NCBI GenBank assembly: GCA_043747595.1
Contig: JAYTOX010000044.1
Coordinates: forward strand, 1-56,590
Origin: JADKIH01 sp043747595
GTDB lineage: Bacteria > Bacteroidota > Bacteroidia > AKYH767-A > 2013-40CM-41-45
Direction: 5' to 3'
DNA: 56,590 nucleotides
Below are positions 8,686 to 16,610 of the stretch, piece by piece (positions within the stretch are counted from its first letter, which is position 1; each line of letters opens with the position of its first letter). Both the position numbers and the translations under genes were made by a program. Below the pieces are notes generated by a model. The model saw only the letters and a program-made list of their open reading frames with translations. It was not told the DNA's origin and searched no databases.

Positions 8686-9564
8686 TTAAGCTCGTGGGTG
8701 AGCCTGTTTATATACTTCTTTTAATTTTTCAATAGTGTTATGCGTGTAAATCTGAGTTGCGCTTAAATTAGCATGGCCCAGTAATTCTTTTACACTGTTA
8801 ATATCGGCTCCATTATTTAGCATGTGAGTTGCAAAAGTATGACGTAGTACATGCGGGCTCTTTTTTTCAAGAGTTGTTACGCCACCCAATCGTTTAGTTA
8901 CAATTCTATACACCATTTGAGGGTACATACTAATGCCTTTCGACGTTACAAAAAAAGCAGCAGGAAAAGGAGCAAATTCATTTCTTAATGAAAGATATTT
9001 TTCCATTATCTCCTTCAAGTTATTCGTAAACGGAATAATTCGTTCTTTGTTTCTTTTTCCCAGAACTTTTAGCTGACACTGAAATAAGTCGATTCGATCG
9101 TCTGTAAGTCCTACCAACTCAGCTCTTCTCATACCTGTAGCATATAATAATTCCAAAATAAGTTTATCACGAACAGGCTCAAAACTTTCACCGAAATTAA
9201 CTTCACTAAAAAGCATTTTCATTTTGCTTTCGTCAACATAAACAGGAAGACGTTTAGAAATTTTTGGCGATTGAATTTTAAGCAAAGGACTTGATTTTAC
9301 TTCTCCTTTTTTCATAAGGAATTTATAGAAACTTTTGAGAGAAGTAATTTTTCGATTGATAGACCGAGTACTGATCTTTGCTTCCATTAAATTAACCATC
9401 CACGATCGAACCATTGTTGATTCAATTTGAGCAGGATCTACAACAGCGTAAAGTTCACTTTGGAACTTAAAAAATTGCTTTAAATCATTCTCATACGCAA
9501 GAACAGTGTTGACTGAAAATCGTTTTTCAAAACGCAGATATTGGAGAAAGCTTTGTATGATCAT
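8686..9564 (-). CDS. xerC: Tyrosine recombinase XerC/XerD
   Basis: Resolves chromosome dimers at dif. From ATG 9564 the protein has 292 residues, a normal length; the open frame extends 8 codons upstream into low-complexity sequence that I exclude. An N-terminal SAM-like core-binding domain (1-90) precedes the catalytic domain with the full active site: Arg146 (ATGMRRAEL), Lys170 (VLGKRNK), His238 and Arg241 (HVLRHTFATHM), His264 (LLGHANL) and Tyr273 (QIYTH). The place between rpsU and hpf is common in Bacteroidota and favours the housekeeping Xer over a mobile integrase. Whether it is XerC or XerD cannot be decided here. Confidence 0.9.
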   Translation of the reverse strand: MIIQSFLQYLRFEKRFSVNTVLAYENDLKQFFKFQSELYAVVDPAQIESTMVRSWMVNLMEAKISTRSINRKITSLKSFYKFLMKKGEVKSSPLLKIQSPKISKRLPVYVDESKMKMLFSEVNFGESFEPVRDKLILELLYATGMRRAELVGLTDDRIDLFQCQLKVLGKRNKERIIPFTNNLKEIMEKYLSLRNEFAPFPAAFFVTSKGISMYPQMVYRIVTKRLGGVTTLEKKSPHVLRHTFATHMLNNGADINSVKELLGHANLSATQIYTHNTIEKLKEVYKQAHPRA

Positions 9565-9626
9565 AGATAACAAAAAAAAGAGAAACAAGCGTTAAACACC
9601 TATTTCTCTTTTCGTATATATTCTTC

Positions 9627-9663
9627 TTACTGTCATGTGACCTAAAGGTTACAACTACAGTAA
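9627..9663 (-). other. Long RNA hairpin in the rpsU-xerC spacer
   Basis: TTACTGT (9627-9633) pairs with ACAGTAA (9657-9663), and TGTGACC (9636-9642) pairs with GGTTACA (9647-9653, one wobble pair). The two stems are joined by a 2/3-nt internal loop and closed by a 4-nt loop. No T run follows on the minus strand, so it is not a typical terminator. It begins 33 nt after the rpsU stop and may be an attenuator, a processing site or a stabiliser separating rpsU from xerC-hpf. Confidence 0.6.
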
Positions 9664-9695
9664 AGATACTATTAATATTATCTAAATCAATTTTC

Positions 9696-9890
9696 TTAAA
9701 GAATATTAGTCCGCTTCATCTCAGAGATGTATTTAGCGTGAATCATTTCCTGACGACGCTCAACTGACGGTTTTTCAAAAGTTTGACGACGACGTAATTC
9801 ACGAACTACACCTGTGCGTTCGAATTTTTTCTTGAATTTTTTAAGAGCCTTATCGATTGACTCATTTTCTTTAATCGGAACGATGATCAT
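9696..9890 (-). CDS. rpsU: 30S ribosomal protein bS21
   Basis: Small basic ribosomal protein of 64 residues located beside the 16S 3' end. The sequence starts MIIVPIKENESIDKALKKF and contains the typical KKKFERTGVVRELRRRQTFEKPS block. In Bacteroidota, bS21 helps to mask the anti-Shine-Dalgarno of 16S rRNA. Unlike published Flavobacterium rpsU, no Shine-Dalgarno is visible before this ATG (upstream is TCTGAAAATTAAAAC). It is the first gene of rpsU-xerC-hpf and has its own perfect promoter. Confidence 0.97.
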   Translation of the reverse strand: MIIVPIKENESIDKALKKFKKKFERTGVVRELRRRQTFEKPSVERRQEMIHAKYISEMKRTNIL

Positions 9891-9914
9891 GTTTTAATTT
9901 TCAGATTTGGACCG

Positions 9915-9945
9915 CAAAAGTATTGATTTCTTTTTGATTCGCAAA
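9915..9945 (-). promoter_or_regulatory. rpsU operon promoter, exact Bacteroidota consensus
   Basis: On the minus strand TTTG (9942-9945), exactly 19 bases, TACTTTTG (9915-9922). The -33 box abuts the stop codon of the upstream acyl-CoA dehydrogenase gene (9946-9948). The start would be near 9908, giving a leader of about 18 nt before rpsU. Confidence 0.88.
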
Positions 9946-11085
9946 TTATTTTAATATTTCTCTTGAAATTACTAGTTTTTGGATTTCACTGGTGCCCTCC
10001 CCTATAGTACAAAGCTTTGAATCGCGGTAAAATTTCTCAACAGGGAAGTCTTTTGTATACCCATAGCCCCCAAAAATCTGAACTGCATCTGTAGCAACCT
10101 GAACAGCAACCTCGGAGGCATAATATTTTGCAAATGCACTCTGTTTTGTACATTTTTCGCCCCTATTTTTAAGGTCTGCCGCCTGATAAGTAAGTAGTTC
10201 TGCCGCTTCAATCTTAGTAGCCATATCAGCTAATTTAAATGCAATGGCCTGAAAATGAGAGATTGGCTTTCCAAACTGCTGTCTTTCTTGGCTATATTTC
10301 AGAGCGGCATCATAAGCTCCTTTGGCAATTCCTATAGAAAGAGCAGCGATAGAAATTCGACCGCCATCCAGTACTTTCATCGACTGTTTAAATCCATCGC
10401 CAACATTCCCAAGTATAGCAGATTTGTGAACACGACAATCTTGAAATATCATTTCTGTAGTTTCAGAAGCTCTCATTCCTAATTTGTCTTCTTTTTTTCC
10501 TCCTGAGAAACCGGGAGTTCCGCGCTCAACAATAAATGCTGTAATTCCATGTGAGTCGAGCAATTCACCTGTACGTGCTAATACGACAGCCACATCACCA
10601 CTTTTGCCATGAGTAATCCAATTCTTCGCTCCAGAAATAATATAATGATCACCGTCTTGTTTGGCTACGCATTGCATTCTCATAGCGTCGCTCCCTGTGT
10701 TAGCTTCCGTAAGTCCCCACGCACCAATAAATTCACCTGTAGCTAATTTGGGCAAGTATTTAGCTTTCTGTTCTTCATTCCCAAAATTCATAATGTGACC
10801 GGAACAAAGCGAATTATGAGCCGCCATCGAGAGCCCAATAGAACCGCATACGCGAGCTATTTCTACGATAGAAGTAACATATTCAAAATAACCAAGTCCG
10901 GAGCCATGATATTTTTCAGGAATAAGAATTCCCATCAGACCCTGTTCTCCCATTTTCTTAAAAAGTTCGACAGGAAAAATTTGAGCTTCATCCCATTTCA
11001 TTATGTTGGGACGAATATTTGTTTCTGCAAACTTCTTGACAGTATCGGCGATCAATGCCTGGCTTTCGTTTATTCCGAATTCCAT
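9946..11085 (-). CDS. Acyl-CoA dehydrogenase (short/branched-chain type)
   Basis: FAD enzyme that introduces the alpha-beta double bond into acyl-CoA and passes electrons to ETF. The 379 residues are standard length. Visible are the N-terminal helical domain, the FAD-binding GAWGLTEANTGSDA block, GAKNWITHG, the flavin/CoA RQQFGKPISHFQA motif, and the C-terminal QIFGGYGYTKDFPVEKFYRD followed by IGEGTSEIQ with catalytic Glu363. The glutamate position is that of short-chain (butyryl) and related enzymes. The chain-length preference is not certain. It is a single gene between the HhH protein and rpsU. Confidence 0.93.
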   Translation of the reverse strand: MEFGINESQALIADTVKKFAETNIRPNIMKWDEAQIFPVELFKKMGEQGLMGILIPEKYHGSGLGYFEYVTSIVEIARVCGSIGLSMAAHNSLCSGHIMNFGNEEQKAKYLPKLATGEFIGAWGLTEANTGSDAMRMQCVAKQDGDHYIISGAKNWITHGKSGDVAVVLARTGELLDSHGITAFIVERGTPGFSGGKKEDKLGMRASETTEMIFQDCRVHKSAILGNVGDGFKQSMKVLDGGRISIAALSIGIAKGAYDAALKYSQERQQFGKPISHFQAIAFKLADMATKIEAAELLTYQAADLKNRGEKCTKQSAFAKYYASEVAVQVATDAVQIFGGYGYTKDFPVEKFYRDSKLCTIGEGTSEIQKLVISREILK

Positions 11086-11137
11086 AGTTTTTGTTCTGTG
11101 ATTATTTGAATAATTAGACGCAGCTTCTTTGTGATAA

Positions 11138-12022
11138 CTAACCCGTCTTTAAGTAGGGCGCAAGTTTACGGAAGATTTCATCAGTTACCAACGGCAATAA
11201 CTTTAATTCGTCGAGTTCTTTGAACGATCCATGTTGCTTTCTATAATTACAAATCATCGAAGCGAGCTTTCTACCTATGTAAGGATGGCTCGAAAGCCTT
11301 TCAAGCGAATCTGAATTAATATTCAGCAGGATAGGTTGAAAAGATTCAGTGACCACAATTTGTTGAACGAATAAGTTGTACAGTGTGTCATTTAACCCCC
11401 AAACCTCTTTCAGTTGCGTCACATCATTAAATCCCCCAATAAGTTGTCTATATTTCACAATACGTGCAGCCAGCTTCCATCCTATTCCTCTTAATTTTTC
11501 CAATTGAACAGTATCTGCCGAATTAATATTTAAGAGGCTTTCCTTTGATTTCGAAAAGGCAAAAAAATTATCTGTATGCTTAATAGTGTCGGGTAAATCA
11601 ATCAATGGAACTATAGTCCGATAAAGATCAGGATTGATTCCATAGATTTTTTTCACATCACTTTTCACTCTGAACTTTCCACCTTTCGAAAGATATTTAA
11701 GAACAGAACTAGCTTGCCTAGGGGACAATCCCAACTTGACCCATTCGTCGGAACTTAAAAAATTTGGATTAAATTTCCTGGCAATGGAAATTGTAGATGA
11801 TGGCGGTGGTGATAGAACGGGCGCCACTATTAAATTTTGAGAAGAAAGCTCTTCCAATGTTTTCGGATCAGGAAATGGGAAGTCGAGTTTACGAGTATTG
11901 ATGATACACAAGACAACAATTTGAAGAAATAAAATGAACATCAATACAATCAATCCTCGTCTCTCGCGAATAGTAAGCGTGAGATAATCTTGCCAAACAG
12001 TCTTAATTTTTTTTCGTTTCAT
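11138..12022 (-). CDS. Membrane-anchored helix-hairpin-helix protein (ComEA-like)
   Basis: Protein of 294 residues with a basic N-terminus, one membrane helix (about 25-42) and three helix-hairpin-helix modules: about 85-130 (LSPRQASSVLKYLSKGGKF), 163-210 (LNINSADTVQLEKLRGIGWKLAARIVKYR) and 230-280 (HPYIGRKLASMICNYRKQHG). HhH modules bind DNA backbone without sequence preference, and in ComEA they receive incoming DNA. A role in DNA uptake is a guess; no other competence gene is nearby. The start lies 29 nt behind the stop of the RmlD-like gene, so the genes are likely co-transcribed. Confidence 0.78.
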   Translation of the reverse strand: MKRKKIKTVWQDYLTLTIRERRGLIVLMFILFLQIVVLCIINTRKLDFPFPDPKTLEELSSQNLIVAPVLSPPPSSTISIARKFNPNFLSSDEWVKLGLSPRQASSVLKYLSKGGKFRVKSDVKKIYGINPDLYRTIVPLIDLPDTIKHTDNFFAFSKSKESLLNINSADTVQLEKLRGIGWKLAARIVKYRQLIGGFNDVTQLKEVWGLNDTLYNLFVQQIVVTESFQPILLNINSDSLERLSSHPYIGRKLASMICNYRKQHGSFKELDELKLLPLVTDEIFRKLAPYLKTG

Positions 12023-12051
12023 TCAACAAAAGTTTGTCAAATGAAAGGTTC

Positions 12052-12969
12052 TCAATCAGGCTTTGCAACCAATATAAGTTGGTTCTTTAATAAAGCAAGC
12101 CCTTCTAAAAAAGTATGCGGAATAAAATCAAGATCGCGCATTGCTTTTTCAATAATAAAACCTGTAACAGGAGGACGTACAGCAGGTTGATTTAATTCTG
12201 AAGATGAGACCGATTTAATAAAACTTTGATCAAGATTAAAAAAATCGGCAATGATTTTAACCATATCTAAAATGTTCATTTGCTCACGACCACTAACATG
12301 GTAAATTCCTCTAGAGCGTTTCAATGCTGCAACAATGCAAGCTTCAGCAAGATCTTCAGCCAAAGTAGGAGACCGATATTGATCATTGATCACCGTAATA
12401 ACTTTTTTATTTTCCAATGAATTCTTCGCCCAAAGAACAACATTCGAGCGACTATTATCATCTACTACGCCATAGATAATGATCGTACGAATTATTGCTG
12501 CCGAAATAGCATTTGCTTGAATTAATTTCTCCGCTTCATATTTAGTATGTGCGTAAAAGCTTAACGGATTTGGAATATCACTTTCCACATACGGCCCGGT
12601 TCTTCCGTCGAAAACAAAATCGGTAGACAAGTGAATAAGATGAGCATTAATTTTATTAGTTGCATCAATAATGGTTTGGACAGATTGAACATTTAATAAC
12701 CATGCTTCTTCTCTTTTTGATTCGCACGCATCAACATTTGTCATAGCAGCTGTGTTGATTACTACATCAGGTTGATATTTGTTGAATATATTTTGTACAG
12801 CATCGGAGCTAGAAATATCTAATGACTCATAAGTGTATCCATCCTTAGCCTTCATCCGATTTTCTCCTTTAGAAGTGCTTACACAATTAATATTCTCTCT
12901 GTTTCTTAATGAATATATTATTTTCTGCCCGAGAAGTCCGTTGCTACCTGTTACTAGAATCGTTTTCAT
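12052..12969 (-). CDS. RmlD-like NAD(P)H-dependent sugar reductase (extended SDR)
   Basis: Protein of 305 residues related to dTDP-4-dehydrorhamnose reductase. Motifs: Rossmann TGSNGLLG (7-14), the INTAAMTNVDACE segment typical of RmlD, STDFVFDG, and the YAHTK active site. No other rhamnose genes (rmlA, rmlB, rmlC) are in the window, so the substrate may differ. I start at ATG 12969 because the Rossmann strand begins there; the open frame extends further only inside the upstream gene. The stop of the K+ channel gene is one base upstream, which indicates tight coupling. Confidence 0.82.
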   Translation of the reverse strand: MKTILVTGSNGLLGQKIIYSLRNRENINCVSTSKGENRMKAKDGYTYESLDISSSDAVQNIFNKYQPDVVINTAAMTNVDACESKREEAWLLNVQSVQTIIDATNKINAHLIHLSTDFVFDGRTGPYVESDIPNPLSFYAHTKYEAEKLIQANAISAAIIRTIIIYGVVDDNSRSNVVLWAKNSLENKKVITVINDQYRSPTLAEDLAEACIVAALKRSRGIYHVSGREQMNILDMVKIIADFFNLDQSFIKSVSSSELNQPAVRPPVTGFIIEKAMRDLDFIPHTFLEGLALLKNQLILVAKPD

Positions 12970-12970
12970 T

Positions 12971-13996
12971 TTAAAGCAACGTTTGTTTGAATTGAGAAAC
13001 TTGTTCTTGCGTTCCGAGTACAAACAATTTTGCATCAGGCAACATAATAGTTTCGGGAGAAGGGTTAATAATATATTCTCCTTCAGCCGTTTTAAAGCCT
13101 ATGATATTCGCTCCAGTTTTATTTCGAATTTCCAATTCTCTGATTGTTTTATTTCTCATCGACTCGGGGAGACTGCTAAAGTGGACTTCTTCTAGACGGA
13201 TATTAATTCTGCCGGTAATGTGATCAATGAACTCGAGAACATCCGGCTTAGTAACCAATGCAGCCATGTGAGTCCCTCCTATTTTGTCAGGCATGATCAC
13301 GTTATTCGCACCAGCTCTTTTCAATTTATGTTCTGAACCATCATCAGAAGCTCGACTAATAATTTTCAATTTCGGGTTTCTATCTCTGGCAGTTAGAACA
13401 ACAAAAACATTTGCAGCATCGCTTGGCAGCGCAGTAATCAAAGCCTTTGCTCGTTCCAAACCTGCTTCGAGAAGCACTTCATCTTTGGTCGCATCACCTT
13501 CAATAAAAAGAGTGTTGCCATCAGCATGGAGAGCAGAAATAATTGTAGGATCAGATTCGATCGCAACAAACTTCTCGTTTCCGGAACGTAACTGTTCACA
13601 AGCCTGTTTACCATTTCGACCAAAACCACAAACGATTACATGGTCTTTTAATTTTTGGATTTCTTTATTCACGGTATAGTGTCTAAAATAAGTTTGAAAT
13701 TCGCCTTCAATAACGTAGCGTGTAATCACAGAAATTGCATAAGCGAATGTACCTATGCTAAATATTATTAGAATCGACGTAAATATTTTTCCTGCATCAT
13801 CTAACTCTTTTACCTCCCTATAGCCAACTGTGGCAATAGTGATAACAGTCATAAACACAGAATCCAGAAATGTATAATTCTCTATTGTATAATACCCAAC
13901 AATACCAAAGAGCAACACAGCCAAAACCAAGGCAATGGCAATATATAATTTCCTGAAGTATCGTAAATTAATACGTATTGTTGATTTCCCTAACAT
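12971..13996 (-). CDS. Two-helix potassium channel with RCK (TrkA-N/TrkA-C) domains
   Basis: Inner-membrane ion channel of 341 residues from ATG 13996; an ATG 15 codons upstream is possible. Layout: membrane helix about 17-38, pore helix and filter, membrane helix about 72-93, TrkA-N Rossmann domain (VIVCGFGRNGKQ, about 120-131) and TrkA-C domain (about 255-340). The same build is seen in MthK. The filter reads TIATVGYRE: Arg60 stands where canonical K+ channels have Gly of GYGD. This either alters conductance or is a lineage variant. Followed by the RmlD-like gene after one base. Confidence 0.88.
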   Translation of the reverse strand: MLGKSTIRINLRYFRKLYIAIALVLAVLLFGIVGYYTIENYTFLDSVFMTVITIATVGYREVKELDDAGKIFTSILIIFSIGTFAYAISVITRYVIEGEFQTYFRHYTVNKEIQKLKDHVIVCGFGRNGKQACEQLRSGNEKFVAIESDPTIISALHADGNTLFIEGDATKDEVLLEAGLERAKALITALPSDAANVFVVLTARDRNPKLKIISRASDDGSEHKLKRAGANNVIMPDKIGGTHMAALVTKPDVLEFIDHITGRINIRLEEVHFSSLPESMRNKTIRELEIRNKTGANIIGFKTAEGEYIINPSPETIMLPDAKLFVLGTQEQVSQFKQTLL

Positions 13997-14087
13997 AAAT
14001 GAAGTAAATAAATGTACTGCAAAAAAATTAATTCCGCACAAATAATATGGGACAGAAAAAAAATATATAAACTAATAATGCGAAGAA

Positions 14088-14315
14088 TTAAAGATCCCAA
14101 ACAGTTGTTTTCTGCGCCCTCAAATACGACTTTATTTTAAGCAAGAAGGCAAGAATCATATAGAAAATAACCGGAGACGAAATGGAGAGGCAAGCCGCAT
14201 AAATAAAAAACAATCTTATCACAGAGGATCGCATGTGAAGTTTTTCGCCCAACCAAGTGCAAACACCAAAGGCTTGTTTTTCAAAAAAAGTTCTGAGTGA
14301 AAGAAATCGTTTCAT
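14088..14315 (-). CDS. PspC-domain small membrane protein
   Basis: Protein of 75 residues with the PspC pattern: AFGVCTWLGEKLHMRSSVIRLFFIYAA followed by a second hydrophobic helix and a basic tail. PspC proteins respond to envelope stress in other phyla, but single short PspC genes in Bacteroidota have no settled function. The start codon overlaps the stop of the DUF2851 gene by 4 nt (ATGA), so translation is probably coupled. Confidence 0.8.
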   Translation of the reverse strand: MKRFLSLRTFFEKQAFGVCTWLGEKLHMRSSVIRLFFIYAACLSISSPVIFYMILAFLLKIKSYLRAQKTTVWDL

Positions 14316-15589
14316 TTTTTCTGACTTATTAAATTTTTACCGATCGCACAAGTTAAACATTTTTTTTCGGAGCAATGATATTGTTTTAACTGAATTAGCG
14401 CCTGCGATTGATGCGAATTATGAATGCCGATCTGCAACCCTTTCCATTTTTCAGTAATCTCATTTTTTTCGGCTGGAATATCTTTTAGTAATTGAATAGC
14501 CGATTTTCGATAGTCCACGTTGCCGGTGTAAATACTCCATGCAAACTGAAACGGAACAAATGTATTGATGATTATATTGTGGACCGACGACAAACCAATT
14601 TTTTTAGGAATATTGGTCGACGACTTATCGAATAAATAATGATCGTCCCAATATTCGTTAATGGAGCCCATTAATAAAGAAACAAATTCATTTTTAGAAT
14701 GAACGTCTCTTGCAAGAGCAAAAAGATTAGGCGATTTGATCAAGATGCTTGCAAATTGAGCAATCCTTATTGTCGGGAAATTAACAGGCCTCATTCTCAT
14801 AAATTTCCATGTTTCAACTTGGATAGAATGAAGCGAATACTTGTTTTTAAGGTAAGAATATCTTGTTTGAAGGTCGATCGGATATGGATCTGAAAAATTA
14901 GCGGTTAACATTCCTGCTTGACCATATAATAGAGAAACAACATTTTCATTTACGTTGCGTTCTTTATGAATCAAATTTAATGGAAGACTTCTAGCCATCA
15001 TTTCAAAAGGGATGGCATTCACATTAAATCCGAAATTTTTTGCCAATTGCTGATAGATGCATTCCTCCCAATTTCCTTTTAGTCCATTTAAAGCTACTAA
15101 AATATTTTGCGTTTTCAGTCTTAGTCGCTCGTCGCATTTCTCTTCAAATACATTATCCCACAAAGCATGATCAACTTTAGACAAGTAAGAACTGCAGGCA
15201 ATCCAATTCGGTTGACTCACCAACTCCAAAAAATTATTCCAAAGCTCGGAAGAAAATCTGCCACTCAATTCAATAGTTGGAATATGAGAACCATCGCACC
15301 GTTTTGTAACAATGTCATTCTTATAAACCACGTGAAGAATTACGCTATCATAAGCAAGATCACGATGGTGTTTGTGTTTTGTCCATTCAGATGAATTGAG
15401 ATGAATCTCAACATTACCGGCCCAAAAAGTATTATCTATTTTTAATTTTGCGTTAAAAAAATCGGGACCGGCATTTGTATTATAAATACCTGAATGTATT
15501 ATTTCCACACGGAGTCCATCATCGGTGATCAAATCATCCGTTGTAAATAATTTATTTTCCCAAAGAAAGTGTAAGAAAGATTCGGTCAC
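14312..15589 (-). CDS. DUF2851 family protein
   Basis: Cytosolic protein of 425 residues, full family length. It starts MTESFLHFLWENKLF and carries the conserved IIHSGIYNTNAGPDFFNAKLKI block, then AGNVEIHLNSSEW and YDSVILHVVY. The C-terminus has a cysteine cluster (CSEKKCLTCAIG). The function is unknown; the AGPDF...EIH pattern has a nuclease-like look, but that is speculation. The start is GTG (15587-15589). A perfect -7 box TAATTTTG lies at 15601-15608 (minus) without a matching -33 box, which would give a very short leader. Confidence 0.82.
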   Translation of the reverse strand: MTESFLHFLWENKLFTTDDLITDDGLRVEIIHSGIYNTNAGPDFFNAKLKIDNTFWAGNVEIHLNSSEWTKHKHHRDLAYDSVILHVVYKNDIVTKRCDGSHIPTIELSGRFSSELWNNFLELVSQPNWIACSSYLSKVDHALWDNVFEEKCDERLRLKTQNILVALNGLKGNWEECIYQQLAKNFGFNVNAIPFEMMARSLPLNLIHKERNVNENVVSLLYGQAGMLTANFSDPYPIDLQTRYSYLKNKYSLHSIQVETWKFMRMRPVNFPTIRIAQFASILIKSPNLFALARDVHSKNEFVSLLMGSINEYWDDHYLFDKSSTNIPKKIGLSSVHNIIINTFVPFQFAWSIYTGNVDYRKSAIQLLKDIPAEKNEITEKWKGLQIGIHNSHQSQALIQLKQYHCSEKKCLTCAIGKNLISQKK

Positions 15590-15634
15590 AATTTTTTTTA
15601 CAAAATTAATGACAAGGAGCCGGAAGTCGATTTA

Positions 15635-16462
15635 TTATAATAGACGATCTAACAAAATCTCCATTTCTTTCTGCATTAATTGAGATTGTTCGCGAGCTTT
15701 ATCGGCAAAATCTTCTCCGGAAGAAGCGTAAATAATTTGTCGGGAAGAGTTTACAAGCATTCCACATTGTTTATTCATTCCTGCAATTGCAATCGATTCT
15801 AAATTGCCACCTTGTGCTCCTACACCGGGAATTAATAAGAAATGATTTGGTGCCAAAGTTCTCACACTTTTGAAAAGTTCAGGATGCGTTGCACCAACTA
15901 CCAACATCAGTTGATCTTCAGTAGCCCATTGTTGTACATGGCTAATTACATGTTCAAATAATTTTGTTCCCGGTTTATTAATCGATGCTCCTACATCGAG
16001 CATTTGAAAATCTAATGAGCCCGAATTACTTGTTAATGCCAGTAATATGACCCATTTATTTTCCTTTAAAAAAGGGACAACAGAATCTTTTCCCATATAA
16101 GGGGCAACTGTCACGGCATCAAACTGATAATAATTAAAAAAAGCGTCGGCATACATTTCGGAAGTATTACCGATATCACCTCTTTTAGCATCAGCGATTG
16201 TGAATAACTGGCTAGGAATGTAATCGATGGTTTTTTTTAGCGATAGCAAACCAGCCGGGCCATTGGCTTCATAAAAAGCAAGGTTTGGCTTATAGCTAAC
16301 ACAGTATTCCGATGTTGCCTGAATAATTTGCCTATTAAATTCGAAGATAGGATCTTCAAAATCTAAAAGATGTTTTGGTATTTTTTTTAGGTCAGAATCT
16401 AAACCAATACACAAGAATGACTTCTTTTTCTGGATTTGTTGAAATAAATGTTCACGAGTCAT
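15635..16462 (-). CDS. pyrF: Orotidine 5'-phosphate decarboxylase, type 2
   Basis: Last step of UMP synthesis, OMP to UMP. The 275 residues have the long (type 2) build. Motifs: CIGLDSD (18-24), YKPNLAFYEANGPAG, and the catalytic DAKRGDIGNT (91-100) with Asp91, Lys93 and Asp96. Phosphate-binding IPGVGAQGG lies near the C-terminus. It is upstream of DUF2851 on the same strand (45-nt gap). No other pyrimidine gene except cdd (31151) is in the window. Confidence 0.95.
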   Translation of the reverse strand: MTREHLFQQIQKKKSFLCIGLDSDLKKIPKHLLDFEDPIFEFNRQIIQATSEYCVSYKPNLAFYEANGPAGLLSLKKTIDYIPSQLFTIADAKRGDIGNTSEMYADAFFNYYQFDAVTVAPYMGKDSVVPFLKENKWVILLALTSNSGSLDFQMLDVGASINKPGTKLFEHVISHVQQWATEDQLMLVVGATHPELFKSVRTLAPNHFLLIPGVGAQGGNLESIAIAGMNKQCGMLVNSSRQIIYASSGEDFADKAREQSQLMQKEMEILLDRLL

Positions 16463-16610
16463 TTGGTAAAAGTACTTATTGTTATCAATTTATTTCTTTA
16501 TTTGATCAAGGTAATCGATGTTAGCTTAGCTTTAACAACCTCCAAGTTAAATAGAATGCATCACCAAAAAGTGCTCGAATAAAAAAAGTATTAAACACAA
16601 AAATTCACTT

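Noticed and set aside
8686..9564. Tyrosine recombinase as a mobile-element integrase
   Set aside because: It sits in the rpsU-xerC-hpf operon, has housekeeping Xer length and motifs, and no att repeats or cargo genes flank it.
12052..12969. A rhamnose synthesis locus
   Set aside because: Only the RmlD-like gene is present; neighbours are a channel and an HhH protein, so pathway membership is not supported.
13284..13679. 131-codon frame antisense to the K+ channel gene
   Set aside because: The opposite strand encodes well-conserved RCK motifs; the antisense frame shows no family features.
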